From an uncultured Allobaculum sp. (GTDB taxonomy: Bacteria > Bacillota_I > Bacilli_A > Erysipelotrichales > Erysipelotrichaceae), in assembly GCA_910579655.1 (NCBI GenBank), contig CAJTVE010000001.1, positions 54,349 to 118,348 on the forward strand: 64,000 nt of DNA, given 5' to 3'. The translations under genes were made by a program, and so were the position numbers. Positions 9,404 to 16,012 of this stretch are shown here, in pieces (within the stretch, counting starts at the first letter, position 1; every line of letters starts with the position of its first letter). Below the pieces are notes generated by a model. It worked only from the letters and a program-made list of their open reading frames with translations. It made no database searches and had not been told where the DNA came from.

Positions 9404-9451
9404 AGCAGAGTCTTCGAACTTCGCTTCTCACTTAGAATCAGTTTAGAATTC

Positions 9452-9485
9452 AAGACAGTCTGACAAAAAGTCGGCTGTCTTTTTT
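9452..9485 (+). terminator. Terminator after the aldo/keto reductase
   Basis: AAGACAG (9452-9458) pairs with CTGTCTT (9475-9481), extended inside by short pairings, followed by a T run. Confidence 0.75.
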
Positions 9486-9641
9486 GAATGTCTGGTCTGG
9501 CCGACTGAAAAAGATTTGTAGATCAGGGGGAATGGAGAAATAAGGATAGTGATGCGCCTTGATATCCTACTTGCATCAAACCTTTATGTATAGTCGAAAT
9601 AGCAATTCAAACAAAAAATCCAAAAAAGTCTGTTTTGATGT

Positions 9642-9670
9642 TTGACCTTCGAAAAACGATCTGTTATATT
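9642..9670 (+). promoter_or_regulatory. Promoter of tRNA pair 2
   Basis: TTGACC (9642-9647), 17-base spacer, TATATT (9665-9670), 20 bases before tRNA-Ile. Confidence 0.85.
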
Positions 9671-9689
9671 AATCAGGCAGTCAAGAAAC

Positions 9690-9766
9690 GGGCCTGTAGC
9701 TCAGGTGGTTAGAGCGCATCCCTGATAAGGATGAGGTCGCTGGTTCGAGTCCATTCAGGCCCACCA
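9690..9766 (+). tRNA. tRNA-Ile (GAT), copy 2
   Basis: Identical in sequence to the copies at 7766 and 52311, with encoded CCA. Confidence 0.97.
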
Positions 9767-9784
9767 TTTTTTTGACTTATATGT

Positions 9785-9860
9785 GGGGTGTTAGCTCAGC
9801 TGGGAGAGCACCTGCTTTGCACGCAGGGGGTCAGGAGTTCGATCCTCCTACGCTCCACCA
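9785..9860 (+). tRNA. tRNA-Ala (TGC), copy 2; prophage integration site
   Basis: Identical to copies 1 and 3. Its last 17 bases belong to the prophage attachment core, so integration regenerates a full-length tRNA here. Confidence 0.97.
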
Positions 9861-9861
9861 T
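9844..9861. other. attL core
   Basis: CCTCCTACGCTCCACCAT, the 3' end of tRNA-Ala plus one T, recurs exactly at 52041-52058. The integrase gene lies just inside this end. Confidence 0.93.
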
Positions 9862-9870
9862 ATGAACACA

Positions 9871-9906
9871 AAGCCTTTAGGTAAAGCGCCTAAAGGCTTC
9901 TTTTTT
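9871..9906 (+). terminator. Phage-borne terminator just inside attL
   Basis: Perfect 11-bp stem AAGCCTTTAGG (9871-9881) with CCTAAAGGCTT (9889-9899), followed by C and six T. It replaces the host terminator of the tRNA operon, which integration moved to the far side of the prophage. Confidence 0.9.
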
Positions 9907-9911
9907 ATATC

Positions 9912-9992
9912 TAGGTCACAGTTAGGTCACAAAAATACGGCTGTAATTCTAGTGTGACTTTTGGTGTGACTGCGGATTCTGGTCACACCTAA
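9912..9992. promoter_or_regulatory. Putative integrase arm-type binding sites, left end
   Basis: Repeated TAGGTCACA (9912-9920, 9923-9931), AGTGTGACT (9951-9959), GGTGTGACT (9963-9971) and GGTCACACC (9981-9989). All are versions of one AGGTGTGACT-like motif in both orientations, matching a cluster near attR. Confidence 0.65.
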
Positions 9993-9993
9993 C

Positions 9994-10015
9994 AAAAAAG
10001 CCGGTCTGACCGGCT
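9994..10015 (-). terminator. Terminator of the integrase gene
   Basis: AGCCGGT (9999-10005) and ACCGGCT (10009-10015) with A runs on both sides. It works for the leftward integrase transcript and possibly both ways. It overlaps the integrase stop codon. Confidence 0.85.
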
Positions 10016-11099
10016 AAAAAAGGTTATCCAGTACATCCACAACTTCTGCTTCGGACTTATCCAGAATATGGGCGTAAATGTTCATTGTGGTCGCTACGCT
10101 GGAATGACCCAGGCGTTTGCTGACCTTCAGAATGTCACCTTCACCTTTTAGGTTTTCCAGCAGCACAGAAGCATGTGCGTGGCGCAGATCATGAAGCCTG
10201 CTATGTGGCAGCTTTGCATCCCGTTGTGCCTTGTTGGCAACATTCCGGACCGTGTTGTCAGGCAGCTTCTTTGGCCCGCCAAAGATGAACCAGGTTTCAT
10301 CAAAGTCCGGAAGTTCTTTGTAGTAGTCCAGCTGGTACTGCATGATTTCCTGCGCGTGTTTTGGCAGGGCAATGACTCTTTCACTGCCTTCTGTCTTCAG
10401 GACATGGAAGTCACCATCCACATACTGCCGCCAGACGTGGACCTGCTGCAGGCCAATCAGATCAGAGAAAGTCAAAGACAAGCATTCATTCAGACGCATG
10501 CCAGTCAGATACAGCATGGTCAGAACGTTGGAAATTTCCCAGTGTCCCTGGCTGATCTGGTCAATCATTTTCCGGAACTGCTCAGGGGTATAGATGACCT
10601 TCTTTCTCATCTTTTCTTCTTCCGTTCGTTTGTAACTATCAATAGCATCACACGGATTGTTTGGGTAGTCATAGATCTTCATGGCGTATTTGAACGTGCT
10701 GTTTATAATTCCCCTGACTCTGTTCTTTCTGGATGTACCCAGCGCCATAAATCCCGGTTCTGTAAAAAGCTTCTGAAGGGTTGCTGGGCGGATTTTATCC
10801 ATCCTCATATCCTTGATGGCTGCCATATATGTATTCAGCATGTGATACTTGTCATGATATGTTTTGGCCACATTGTCCTTCTTGGTGTATTCAATCCACT
10901 CCGCGCAGACTTCACCAAAGGTCTTGGCCATTTTCTCTTTTGCCTGATTGGCCTTCAAAGTTGCTTCCGCTTCCTGGGCGTCTGTTTTCCTGTCAAACCA
11001 GGCAGACACCTTCTGATGCCTCTTCCCGTAGGCGTCATAAGAAGACACTACGGCCCGCCACAGTTTCTTTTTGCCTACCATCTTTTCGGCAATAGACAT
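10014..11099 (-). CDS. int: Phage tyrosine integrase
   Basis: Site-specific recombinase that integrates and excises the prophage at tRNA-Ala. It has an N-terminal AP2-like arm-binding region, a SAM-like core-binding domain, and a catalytic domain. The first catalytic Arg is in TGMRLNE, HDLRHAHAS gives HxxR, LGHSS gives His, and the nucleophile Tyr is in TTMNIYAHI. I choose the ATG at 11099 (361 residues, starting MSIAEKM) over an upstream TTG at 11147, because an AGAAAGGA ribosome site lies just before it. Confidence 0.95.
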   Translation of the reverse strand: MSIAEKMVGKKKLWRAVVSSYDAYGKRHQKVSAWFDRKTDAQEAEATLKANQAKEKMAKTFGEVCAEWIEYTKKDNVAKTYHDKYHMLNTYMAAIKDMRMDKIRPATLQKLFTEPGFMALGTSRKNRVRGIINSTFKYAMKIYDYPNNPCDAIDSYKRTEEEKMRKKVIYTPEQFRKMIDQISQGHWEISNVLTMLYLTGMRLNECLSLTFSDLIGLQQVHVWRQYVDGDFHVLKTEGSERVIALPKHAQEIMQYQLDYYKELPDFDETWFIFGGPKKLPDNTVRNVANKAQRDAKLPHSRLHDLRHAHASVLLENLKGEGDILKVSKRLGHSSVATTMNIYAHILDKSEAEVVDVLDNLF

Positions 11100-11132
11100 A
11101 GTTAAAAACCATCCTTTCTTCACATGTAGATT

Positions 11133-11174
11133 GGATGGTATAATCAATCTTGCTAGGGGTTGGTTATACCATCC
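11133..11174. promoter_or_regulatory. 10-bp inverted repeat upstream of the integrase
   Basis: GGATGGTATA (11133-11142) and its exact reverse complement TATACCATCC (11165-11174), separated by 22 bases, just upstream of the integrase start. It may be an operator or an RNA hairpin in the integrase leader. Confidence 0.6.
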
Positions 11175-11178
11175 TTGG

Positions 11179-11216
11179 TCCCTGTCTGGATTGCCGTCCG
11201 GGCAGGGATTTTTTTT
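11179..11216 (+). terminator. Plus-strand terminator between leftward lysogeny genes
   Basis: An 11-bp stem (11179-11189 with 11198-11208) and eight T on the plus strand. The flanking genes are leftward, so it would stop rightward, antisense transcription. Confidence 0.75.
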
Positions 11217-11217
11217 G

Positions 11218-11535
11218 TTATTTCAGTTTGCTGCTAATTTCATCCAGCTGTCTGATCAGAATGAAGTTCTGTTCCATCAGAATCTTGTTCTGGTAGTACA
11301 GCTGACGCAGAAAGTCTTTTTCATTTGCACCTCCAAGCAGCTGGCCAAATTCAAAGAATCCATCCCCGGACTGCGCTGCAATGATATTCCGCACTGACTG
11401 AACGTCCTGCGGATTCCGTAACCCATCCAGTCCATAACGGGCAAGGGCAGCGGCAATCTTTTCTTCTTCTTTGCGCTGCTTTTCCAGTTCCTTCAGTTCT
11501 TTCTTGCTCATTTTGTCATCAGATTTTCCAAACAT
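11218..11535 (-). CDS. Conserved phage protein of the lysogeny module
   Basis: 105 residues, with a highly charged N-terminal helix (KSDDKMSKKELKELEKQRKEEEK) and a C-terminal predicted helix. No signal peptide or membrane segment. Lies between repressor and integrase in the same leftward unit. I do not recognise the family. Its position suggests a role in lysogeny or superinfection immunity, but that is only inference. Confidence 0.75.
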   Translation of the reverse strand: MFGKSDDKMSKKELKELEKQRKEEEKIAAALARYGLDGLRNPQDVQSVRNIIAAQSGDGFFEFGQLLGGANEKDFLRQLYYQNKILMEQNFILIRQLDEISSKLK

Positions 11536-11552
11536 AATTTTTCTTCCTTTCT

Positions 11553-12338
11553 TCAGAGTTCTCTGACCATTCTTTTTACTACACCTAACGGTTTAACCAC
11601 ACCAGGACCATAGTTTTTAGTCTCATACTCAGGATTGACTGGCCTCAGTGTAGTGGTGCCGTCCGCTTCATTGATGACGGTCTTTAACGTGGCGTCATAA
11701 CCGTTGACATAGACCACGGCATCCTGACCAGACGGGATGTAGTCCTGGACTTTAATCACCACAATATCCCCGTCCAAATACTTTGGATACATGCTGGATC
11801 CGTGGACAGTAAGTGCCATGAAGCGTCCATGGTCTGCCCAGTCAGCCGGAATGTCAACGTACCCTTCTATGTCCTGAATTGCTTCAATGGGCACACCAGC
11901 TGGCACGGATCCGTAAACCGGAATCTGAACAGTCGCTGAAAACATGAATCTGTTTGCAGCAGATACGTTAGATTCTTCATCAGGACTCATACCGTGGTAT
12001 TTCAAGCCGTCTTCAAGTTCGGCTTGCTTGAACTCATAATACTGTTTGGCTCTGTCGTATGGATCTAGTTCGGGCCACAAGTCATCCGGAATTTTGTAGC
12101 CAGAGTCATTCAGCCAGCTTTCATAATCCGTAGGATCATCATCATAGCCAAGCAGATATTCAGGTGTAGTGTGCAATGCTTCAGCTAAAGGAATCAGCAG
12201 AGTGTGCGGCAAATTCTCAATATCGCCTTTTTCGTACTTATAGACAGTGGCACGGCCTTTACCGATTGCTAAAGCTAAATCATCAGCGGATAGTCCAATT
12301 TCTTTTCGTCTCTTTTTAATTCTTTCCCCGACAGTCAT
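11553..12338 (-). CDS. CI-like phage repressor (XRE HTH plus S24 peptidase)
   Basis: Keeps the prophage silent. Residues 1-65 are an XRE helix-turn-helix (ADDLALAIGKGRATVYKYEKG). The C-terminal half is a LexA/CI-type S24 domain: an Ala-Gly cleavage site in GSVPAGVP, the catalytic Ser in HGSSMYP, and the Lys in DATLKTV. It is therefore probably inactivated by RecA-stimulated self-cleavage after DNA damage. Divergent from the Cro-like gene across a region with three operators. Confidence 0.95.
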   Translation of the reverse strand: MTVGERIKKRRKEIGLSADDLALAIGKGRATVYKYEKGDIENLPHTLLIPLAEALHTTPEYLLGYDDDPTDYESWLNDSGYKIPDDLWPELDPYDRAKQYYEFKQAELEDGLKYHGMSPDEESNVSAANRFMFSATVQIPVYGSVPAGVPIEAIQDIEGYVDIPADWADHGRFMALTVHGSSMYPKYLDGDIVVIKVQDYIPSGQDAVVYVNGYDATLKTVINEADGTTTLRPVNPEYETKNYGPGVVKPLGVVKRMVREL

Positions 12339-12379
12339 AACTTTAAACCCATTTAATTATCTCTTTATCCGCTCTTATA

Positions 12380-12395
12380 GTATCATATTTGAGAC
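12380..12395. promoter_or_regulatory. Operator O1 (repressor/Cro)
   Basis: GTATCA-TATT-TGAGAC, one mismatch from GTCTCA-N4-TGAGAC. Lies in the likely promoter of the leftward repressor gene. Confidence 0.75.
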
Positions 12396-12422
12396 TCTAA
12401 GAAAACAGGCAGAAAATAAAAA

Positions 12423-12438
12423 GTCTCATTTTTTAGAC
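12423..12438. promoter_or_regulatory. Operator O2 (repressor/Cro)
   Basis: GTCTCA-TTTT-TTAGAC, one mismatch from the consensus, just upstream of the -35 box of the early promoter. Confidence 0.75.
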
Positions 12439-12445
12439 TTTGACG

Positions 12446-12474
12446 TTGACTTAACCGTAGGCGCTGACTATTAT
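12446..12474 (+). promoter_or_regulatory. Rightward early promoter PR
   Basis: TTGACT (12446-12451), 17-base spacer, TATTAT (12469-12474). O2 lies directly upstream and O3 covers the expected start point, so repressor binding would block it. Confidence 0.85.
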
Positions 12475-12480
12475 GTAAGC

Positions 12481-12496
12481 GTCTCACAAATGAGAC
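12481..12496. promoter_or_regulatory. Operator O3 (repressor/Cro)
   Basis: Perfect palindrome GTCTCA-CAAA-TGAGAC immediately downstream of the PR -10 box. Confidence 0.85.
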
Positions 12497-12517
12497 TGCA
12501 AGGAAAGGAGCAAGAAG

Positions 12518-12760
12518 ATGAACAGAACACTTCTGCAGAAAAAAATGCGTGAACAGGCATTTACTGCTGATGCCCTGTCGAAAAAAATCGGCATGGGACG
12601 CGCAACGTTTTTCAGAAAACTGAGAAGTGAAGGTGAAGCCTTCACCATCAAAGAAGTAGAAGACATCTGCAGTGCATTAGGATTAACCAGGACTGACGTC
12701 CATGCAATTTTTTTTAATCCCAGTGTCTCAGATGTGAGACAGAAAGGAGATAGCGCGTGA
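12518..12760 (+). CDS. Cro-like HTH regulator
   Basis: 80-residue XRE-type protein, first gene under PR. The helix-turn-helix is FTADALSKKIGMGRATFFRKLRSEG. It probably competes with the repressor for the operators and favours lytic growth. A GGAAAGGAG ribosome site precedes the ATG. A perfect copy of the operator lies inside its last codons (12725-12740). The stop overlaps the next GTG start. Confidence 0.85.
   Translation: MNRTLLQKKMREQAFTADALSKKIGMGRATFFRKLRSEGEAFTIKEVEDICSALGLTRTDVHAIFFNPSVSDVRQKGDSA
12725..12740. promoter_or_regulatory. Operator O4 inside the Cro-like gene
   Basis: Perfect palindrome GTCTCA-GATG-TGAGAC within the coding 3' end, encoding SVSDVR. It could act as an auxiliary site or roadblock. 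Confidence 0.75.
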
Positions 12761-13037
12761 AAAAAGTCAAAAAATCCGCAACCCTGCTGACTTTGATGAA
12801 GACGTGGAACAGAAGTTCCAAGTCTACACCAGACCCTACATGGGTTACACAGACCTTGCCTGCCTGCTGGATGTATCGCCAAAGACGGCCAAACGACTGG
12901 TAGAAGAAGCCAACCAGAAAGAAACAAAAATTAGGCGCTTCAAGCGCATTGGGATGCCTACATCTGACGTGGTCAAGGCTTTTGGCCTTGAAGCCAACCG
13001 CAAGCAGATCACAACGCTTAGGGCATCCATGAGATAG
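12757..13037 (+). CDS. DUF3173-like DNA-binding protein (excisionase-type), frameshifted near its start
   Basis: The body reads YMGYTDLACLLDVSPKTAKRLVEEAN followed by a basic wing, a winged-helix/excisionase-type fold. The open frame has a GTG at 12804, but related sequence continues upstream (IRNPADFDEDVEQKFQV) with no start codon. A GTG at 12757, placed after AAGGAG (12744-12749) and overlapping the Cro stop, is the natural start but is in another frame. One extra A in the A6 run at 12769-12774 (or 12760-12765) would join them into about 93 residues. So this is a real one-base lesion or a sequencing error. Confidence 0.7.
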
Positions 13038-13050
13038 AAAGGACAGACAA

Positions 13051-13185
13051 ATGAAGATTGAAGAATACCTGGCGCTGTTTGAAACGCTGGTGTCCTGGGG
13101 TGAGGATGACGACACGGCTAGACACATCATCCATGACTACATTGAAAAGCTGGCCGAAATTGAGAAGGAAGAAGCCAATGACTGA
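13051..13185 (+). CDS. Small phage protein, 44 residues
   Basis: Acidic, helical small protein starting MKIEEYLALFETLVSW and ending KEEAND. A GAAAGGAC ribosome site lies before the ATG, and it overlaps the next gene by 8 bases. No family recognised. Early-operon position suggests an accessory replication or regulatory role, unproven. Confidence 0.65.
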   Translation: MKIEEYLALFETLVSWGEDDDTARHIIHDYIEKLAEIEKEEAND

Positions 13186-13447
13186 AGAACTGAAATATGA
13201 CTGGGCGGAAAGAGTCCAGGCACAGCAGGAAGCCAAAAGAAGAAAGGCTGAAGAAGAACGTGAACTGATGCTGTTTGCGGAAATCGCAAACCGAAATGCA
13301 GAAGCCATCAAGACAGCCAAGAAAGCCGAAGCCAGAAGGAAACGGCTGAACGCTCAGGAAATGCATGACTTGAAAGTGTCTTATCTGGCCTTGGGGCTGT
13401 TCTTCCTGATCATCACGCTGGTTGGCTATGTGGAAGCAGTCCTGTAA
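13178..13447 (+). CDS. Small coiled-coil protein with C-terminal membrane anchor
   Basis: 89 residues. The first 65 are charged and helical with Glu/Lys/Arg heptads. The last 20 (LALGLFFLIITLVGYVEAVL) form one membrane helix, so it is probably tail-anchored in the host membrane. I choose the ATG at 13178, which overlaps the previous stop. Function unknown. A 7-bp hairpin without a T run follows at 13454-13483. Confidence 0.7.
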   Translation: MTEELKYDWAERVQAQQEAKRRKAEEERELMLFAEIANRNAEAIKTAKKAEARRKRLNAQEMHDLKVSYLALGLFFLIITLVGYVEAVL

Positions 13448-13528
13448 AAAAAACCGTCCTTCAATCACCACAAAAGAGGACGGCCAGCACAAAAATATTC
13501 ACCACCATTATAGCAAAGGAGTGACAAG

Positions 13529-13885
13529 ATGACACATCAAGAAGAAGCCATTCTGTTTGAAGTACTGGACAAGAACGGTATTGGCAAAAGCGAAATCTAC
13601 AAGATTCTGCACGACACCAAAATGGCCATCTATGGAAAGCAGTGTGAATCTGAAGAACCTACTGTCAGCGACCTGAAGGAAGAAGCCAGACGGCACCTGT
13701 TCGCAGCCATTGACCTGCTGAAGTTTGCTACTGAGAAGTACGCAGCAGAAGCATTAAACAGCTGTGACTGTGCATGGGCTGACAACCTGAAAGGTGTTGC
13801 GCGACTTGTTGAAGACATCAACTGGCAGGCATATGCCATTGAAGAAGCATTCATGTATAGAAAGGGACAGGAAGATGAACATTGA
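13529..13885 (+). CDS. Hypothetical phage early protein
   Basis: 118 residues, acidic, mostly helical. Starts after AAAGGAG (about 13515-13521). I recognise no domain. Its 3' end overlaps the next gene by 11 bases, so it belongs to the early operon. Confidence 0.75.
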   Translation: MTHQEEAILFEVLDKNGIGKSEIYKILHDTKMAIYGKQCESEEPTVSDLKEEARRHLFAAIDLLKFATEKYAAEALNSCDCAWADNLKGVARLVEDINWQAYAIEEAFMYRKGQEDEH

Positions 13886-14318
13886 AATCAAAATTACGGC
13901 AGACGCTTCTGCCATTGAGTTCAGCAGAAACCTTGGCGGTATTGCTGAATATTTCAAGGAATGCCTGATGACCAACGCCATGGAAGAACAGGGCATCAGC
14001 GTCCGGTCAGTGTGTGAACCGGAAAACCTGAAGGTAGAAATCCCAGTGCAAATGACCACTAAAAAAGCTGAACCGGAAAAGAAACCGGAGCCGGTCCAGA
14101 CCATTGAATCTGATCCGCTGCCATTCGCTGATGAAGCACCAGCAGTCCAGGTGAGTGCTGAAGAACTGAGAGCCAAAGGCATTGCCTTCAGCAAGGCCAA
14201 AGGAAAAGACGCAATGCGCCTGATTCTGGACAAGCTGAAAGTCCAGAAGATGTCTGACCTTGATGCCAACGGCAGAGCTTTGGCGGCCAAGATGATTGAC
14301 GAGGCATCCAATGCCTGA
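13875..14318 (+). CDS. Hypothetical phage early protein
   Basis: 147 residues from the ATG at 13875 (MNIEIKITADASAIEFSRNLGG). An N-terminal compact region is followed by a Pro/Glu/Lys-rich linker (about residues 58-90) and a C-terminal helical segment (LRAKGIAFSKAKGKDAMRLI). The C-terminal part resembles regions found near phage recombination and ssDNA-binding genes, but I cannot name the family. Coupled to genes on both sides. Confidence 0.7.
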   Translation: MNIEIKITADASAIEFSRNLGGIAEYFKECLMTNAMEEQGISVRSVCEPENLKVEIPVQMTTKKAEPEKKPEPVQTIESDPLPFADEAPAVQVSAEELRAKGIAFSKAKGKDAMRLILDKLKVQKMSDLDANGRALAAKMIDEASNA

Positions 14319-15447
14319 GAAACACGCAGCCATTACAGCCAGCGGAAGCCACAGGTGGATTCATTGTCCACCTTCCGCACGGCTGGAAGCACAATTCCCT
14401 GACACATCCAGTGAAGCAGCGGCAGAAGGAACAAGGGCACACGCCTTGGCAGAAAAAAAGCTTCTGACATGGATGAAGACCGGAAGGCGCCAGAGATACA
14501 AGGAAGATGATGAAGTCATGCAGGAGTCTACAGACAACTACCGTGACTACGTCATTGGACTCTACAACGAATTGAAAGCGGCCGGCGCGGATCCGGACTT
14601 AAACATTGAAGTCCAGCTGGATCTGTCTGACTGGATCCCGGAAGGATTTGGCACATCTGATGCCTGCATCCCATCCACCACAGCCTTGCACATCATTGAC
14701 CTGAAGTACGGCAAAGGCGTGAAAGTGGACGCTGAAGAAAACAGCCAGATGAGACTTTACGCGCTTGGTGCAGTCGCTCTTTTCTGGCCACTCTACGAAT
14801 TTGAAAAGGCGGTCACGCACATCTATCAGCCGCGCCTGGACAACATCAGCGTGGAAGAAATCAGCGTGGAAGACCTGATCAAGTGGGGTGAGTCCATCAA
14901 GCCGATTGCAAGACAGGCTTTTGACGGCAAGGGTGAAGCCCACAGCGGTGAATGGTGCCGGTTCTGCAGATGCCGGACCGTTTGCAAAACGCGGGCCAGT
15001 GAAATGTTCAGCGTGCTGGAAGACCAGCCGGACACCATGTTCATGAGCTTGGAAGACGTAGCTTCATATCTGCCAAAACTGGATGACGCCATTAAATGGG
15101 CTAAAGACCTGCAGGACTATGCGCTGGCCAAAGCCAGATCCGGTGAAAAAGTTCCGGGATACAAGCTGGTTGAGGGCAGAAGCGTCCGAAAGGTCAAAGA
15201 CCAGAACGCAATGGCACTGGCGCTACAGGAAGCAGGATATGGTCCGGATGTGATCTGGAAGCCACTGGAACTGCAGACACTCACGAACCTTGAAAAGCTG
15301 GTAGGAAAAAAGGCATTTGCCAAAGACTATGCAGCACTGATTGAAAAGCCGAAAGGCAAGCCGGTGCTGGTGCCGGAATCGGACAAGCGTCCGGAATGGA
15401 TTGAAGCCACACCAGAAGAAATGTTTGGAAAACCAGAAGGAGAATAA
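14311..15447 (+). CDS. DUF2800 protein (PD-(D/E)XK nuclease-like)
   Basis: 378 residues starting MPEKHAAITASGSHRWIHCPPSARLE, the classic DUF2800 N-terminus. A GLYNELKAAGADPDLNIEVQLDLSDW - GTSDACI - IIDLKYGKG series matches a RecB/Cas4-type nuclease core (D...D-x-K). A Cys cluster EWCRFCRCRTVCKT near residue 218 and the early Cys may hold an iron-sulfur or zinc site. I use the ATG overlapping the previous stop, not the TTG at 14296. Probably acts with the DUF2815 protein in recombination or DNA processing. Confidence 0.88.
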   Translation: MPEKHAAITASGSHRWIHCPPSARLEAQFPDTSSEAAAEGTRAHALAEKKLLTWMKTGRRQRYKEDDEVMQESTDNYRDYVIGLYNELKAAGADPDLNIEVQLDLSDWIPEGFGTSDACIPSTTALHIIDLKYGKGVKVDAEENSQMRLYALGAVALFWPLYEFEKAVTHIYQPRLDNISVEEISVEDLIKWGESIKPIARQAFDGKGEAHSGEWCRFCRCRTVCKTRASEMFSVLEDQPDTMFMSLEDVASYLPKLDDAIKWAKDLQDYALAKARSGEKVPGYKLVEGRSVRKVKDQNAMALALQEAGYGPDVIWKPLELQTLTNLEKLVGKKAFAKDYAALIEKPKGKPVLVPESDKRPEWIEATPEEMFGKPEGE

Positions 15448-15448
15448 T

Positions 15449-16012
15449 ATGCCAATCACAATCAAAAACGTAACACTGTCTTATCCTAGCCTGTTCAAGC
15501 CCACTGCCTTTGACGGCAACATGGACCAGGCGAAATACAGCACTGACATCATCATCAAAAAAGGTTCTGGGGAAGAATCGCAGATCCAGGCGGAGTATGA
15601 CGCTGTGGCCAAAAAAGCACTGGATGAAAAGAAGCTGACCAAAAGCCAGCTGACACCTTTCATCCGTCCTATCGGATCCACTAAGGGAATCCTGATTGAC
15701 TGTGATGATGACCCGGACCGTTACCCACCTGAAATCTATGAAGGATGCTATATCCTGCGCGCTAAGTCCAAGACCAAGCCTGTGGTAGTAGACAGACGGA
15801 ACGGCGCGATTTCTGAAGACGACAACGCTATTTATGGCGGTGTGATTGCCAACGTCAATATCAACCTGTACGCCTACAACAAAATTGGTACCGGCATTGC
15901 GGTAGGTCTGAACGGTGTCCAGAAAGTAGCGGATGGTGAACCGCTGGGCGGCGGAAGACCATCAGTTGGCCAGATGTTCGGAGAACCGGAAGATGACGAC
16001 ATGTTCAACTAA
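15449..16012 (+). CDS. DUF2815 protein (ssDNA-binding protein-like)
   Basis: 187 residues. The start ATG at 15449 follows AAGGAGA. DUF2815 hallmarks: ITIKNVTLSYPSLFKP, the KYSTDIIIKKG strand, and GCYILRAKSKTKPVVVD. The acidic tail FGEPEDDDMFN resembles SSB C-terminal tips that recruit partner proteins. The family is regularly found between DUF2800 and DNA polymerase genes in Firmicutes phages and is thought to bind single-stranded DNA. Confidence 0.88.
   Translation: MPITIKNVTLSYPSLFKPTAFDGNMDQAKYSTDIIIKKGSGEESQIQAEYDAVAKKALDEKKLTKSQLTPFIRPIGSTKGILIDCDDDPDRYPPEIYEGCYILRAKSKTKPVVVDRRNGAISEDDNAIYGGVIANVNINLYAYNKIGTGIAVGLNGVQKVADGEPLGGGRPSVGQMFGEPEDDDMFN

Noticed and set aside
10173..11105. Long plus-strand ORF (310 residues) opposite the integrase
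   Set aside because: Antisense shadow of a clear integrase gene.
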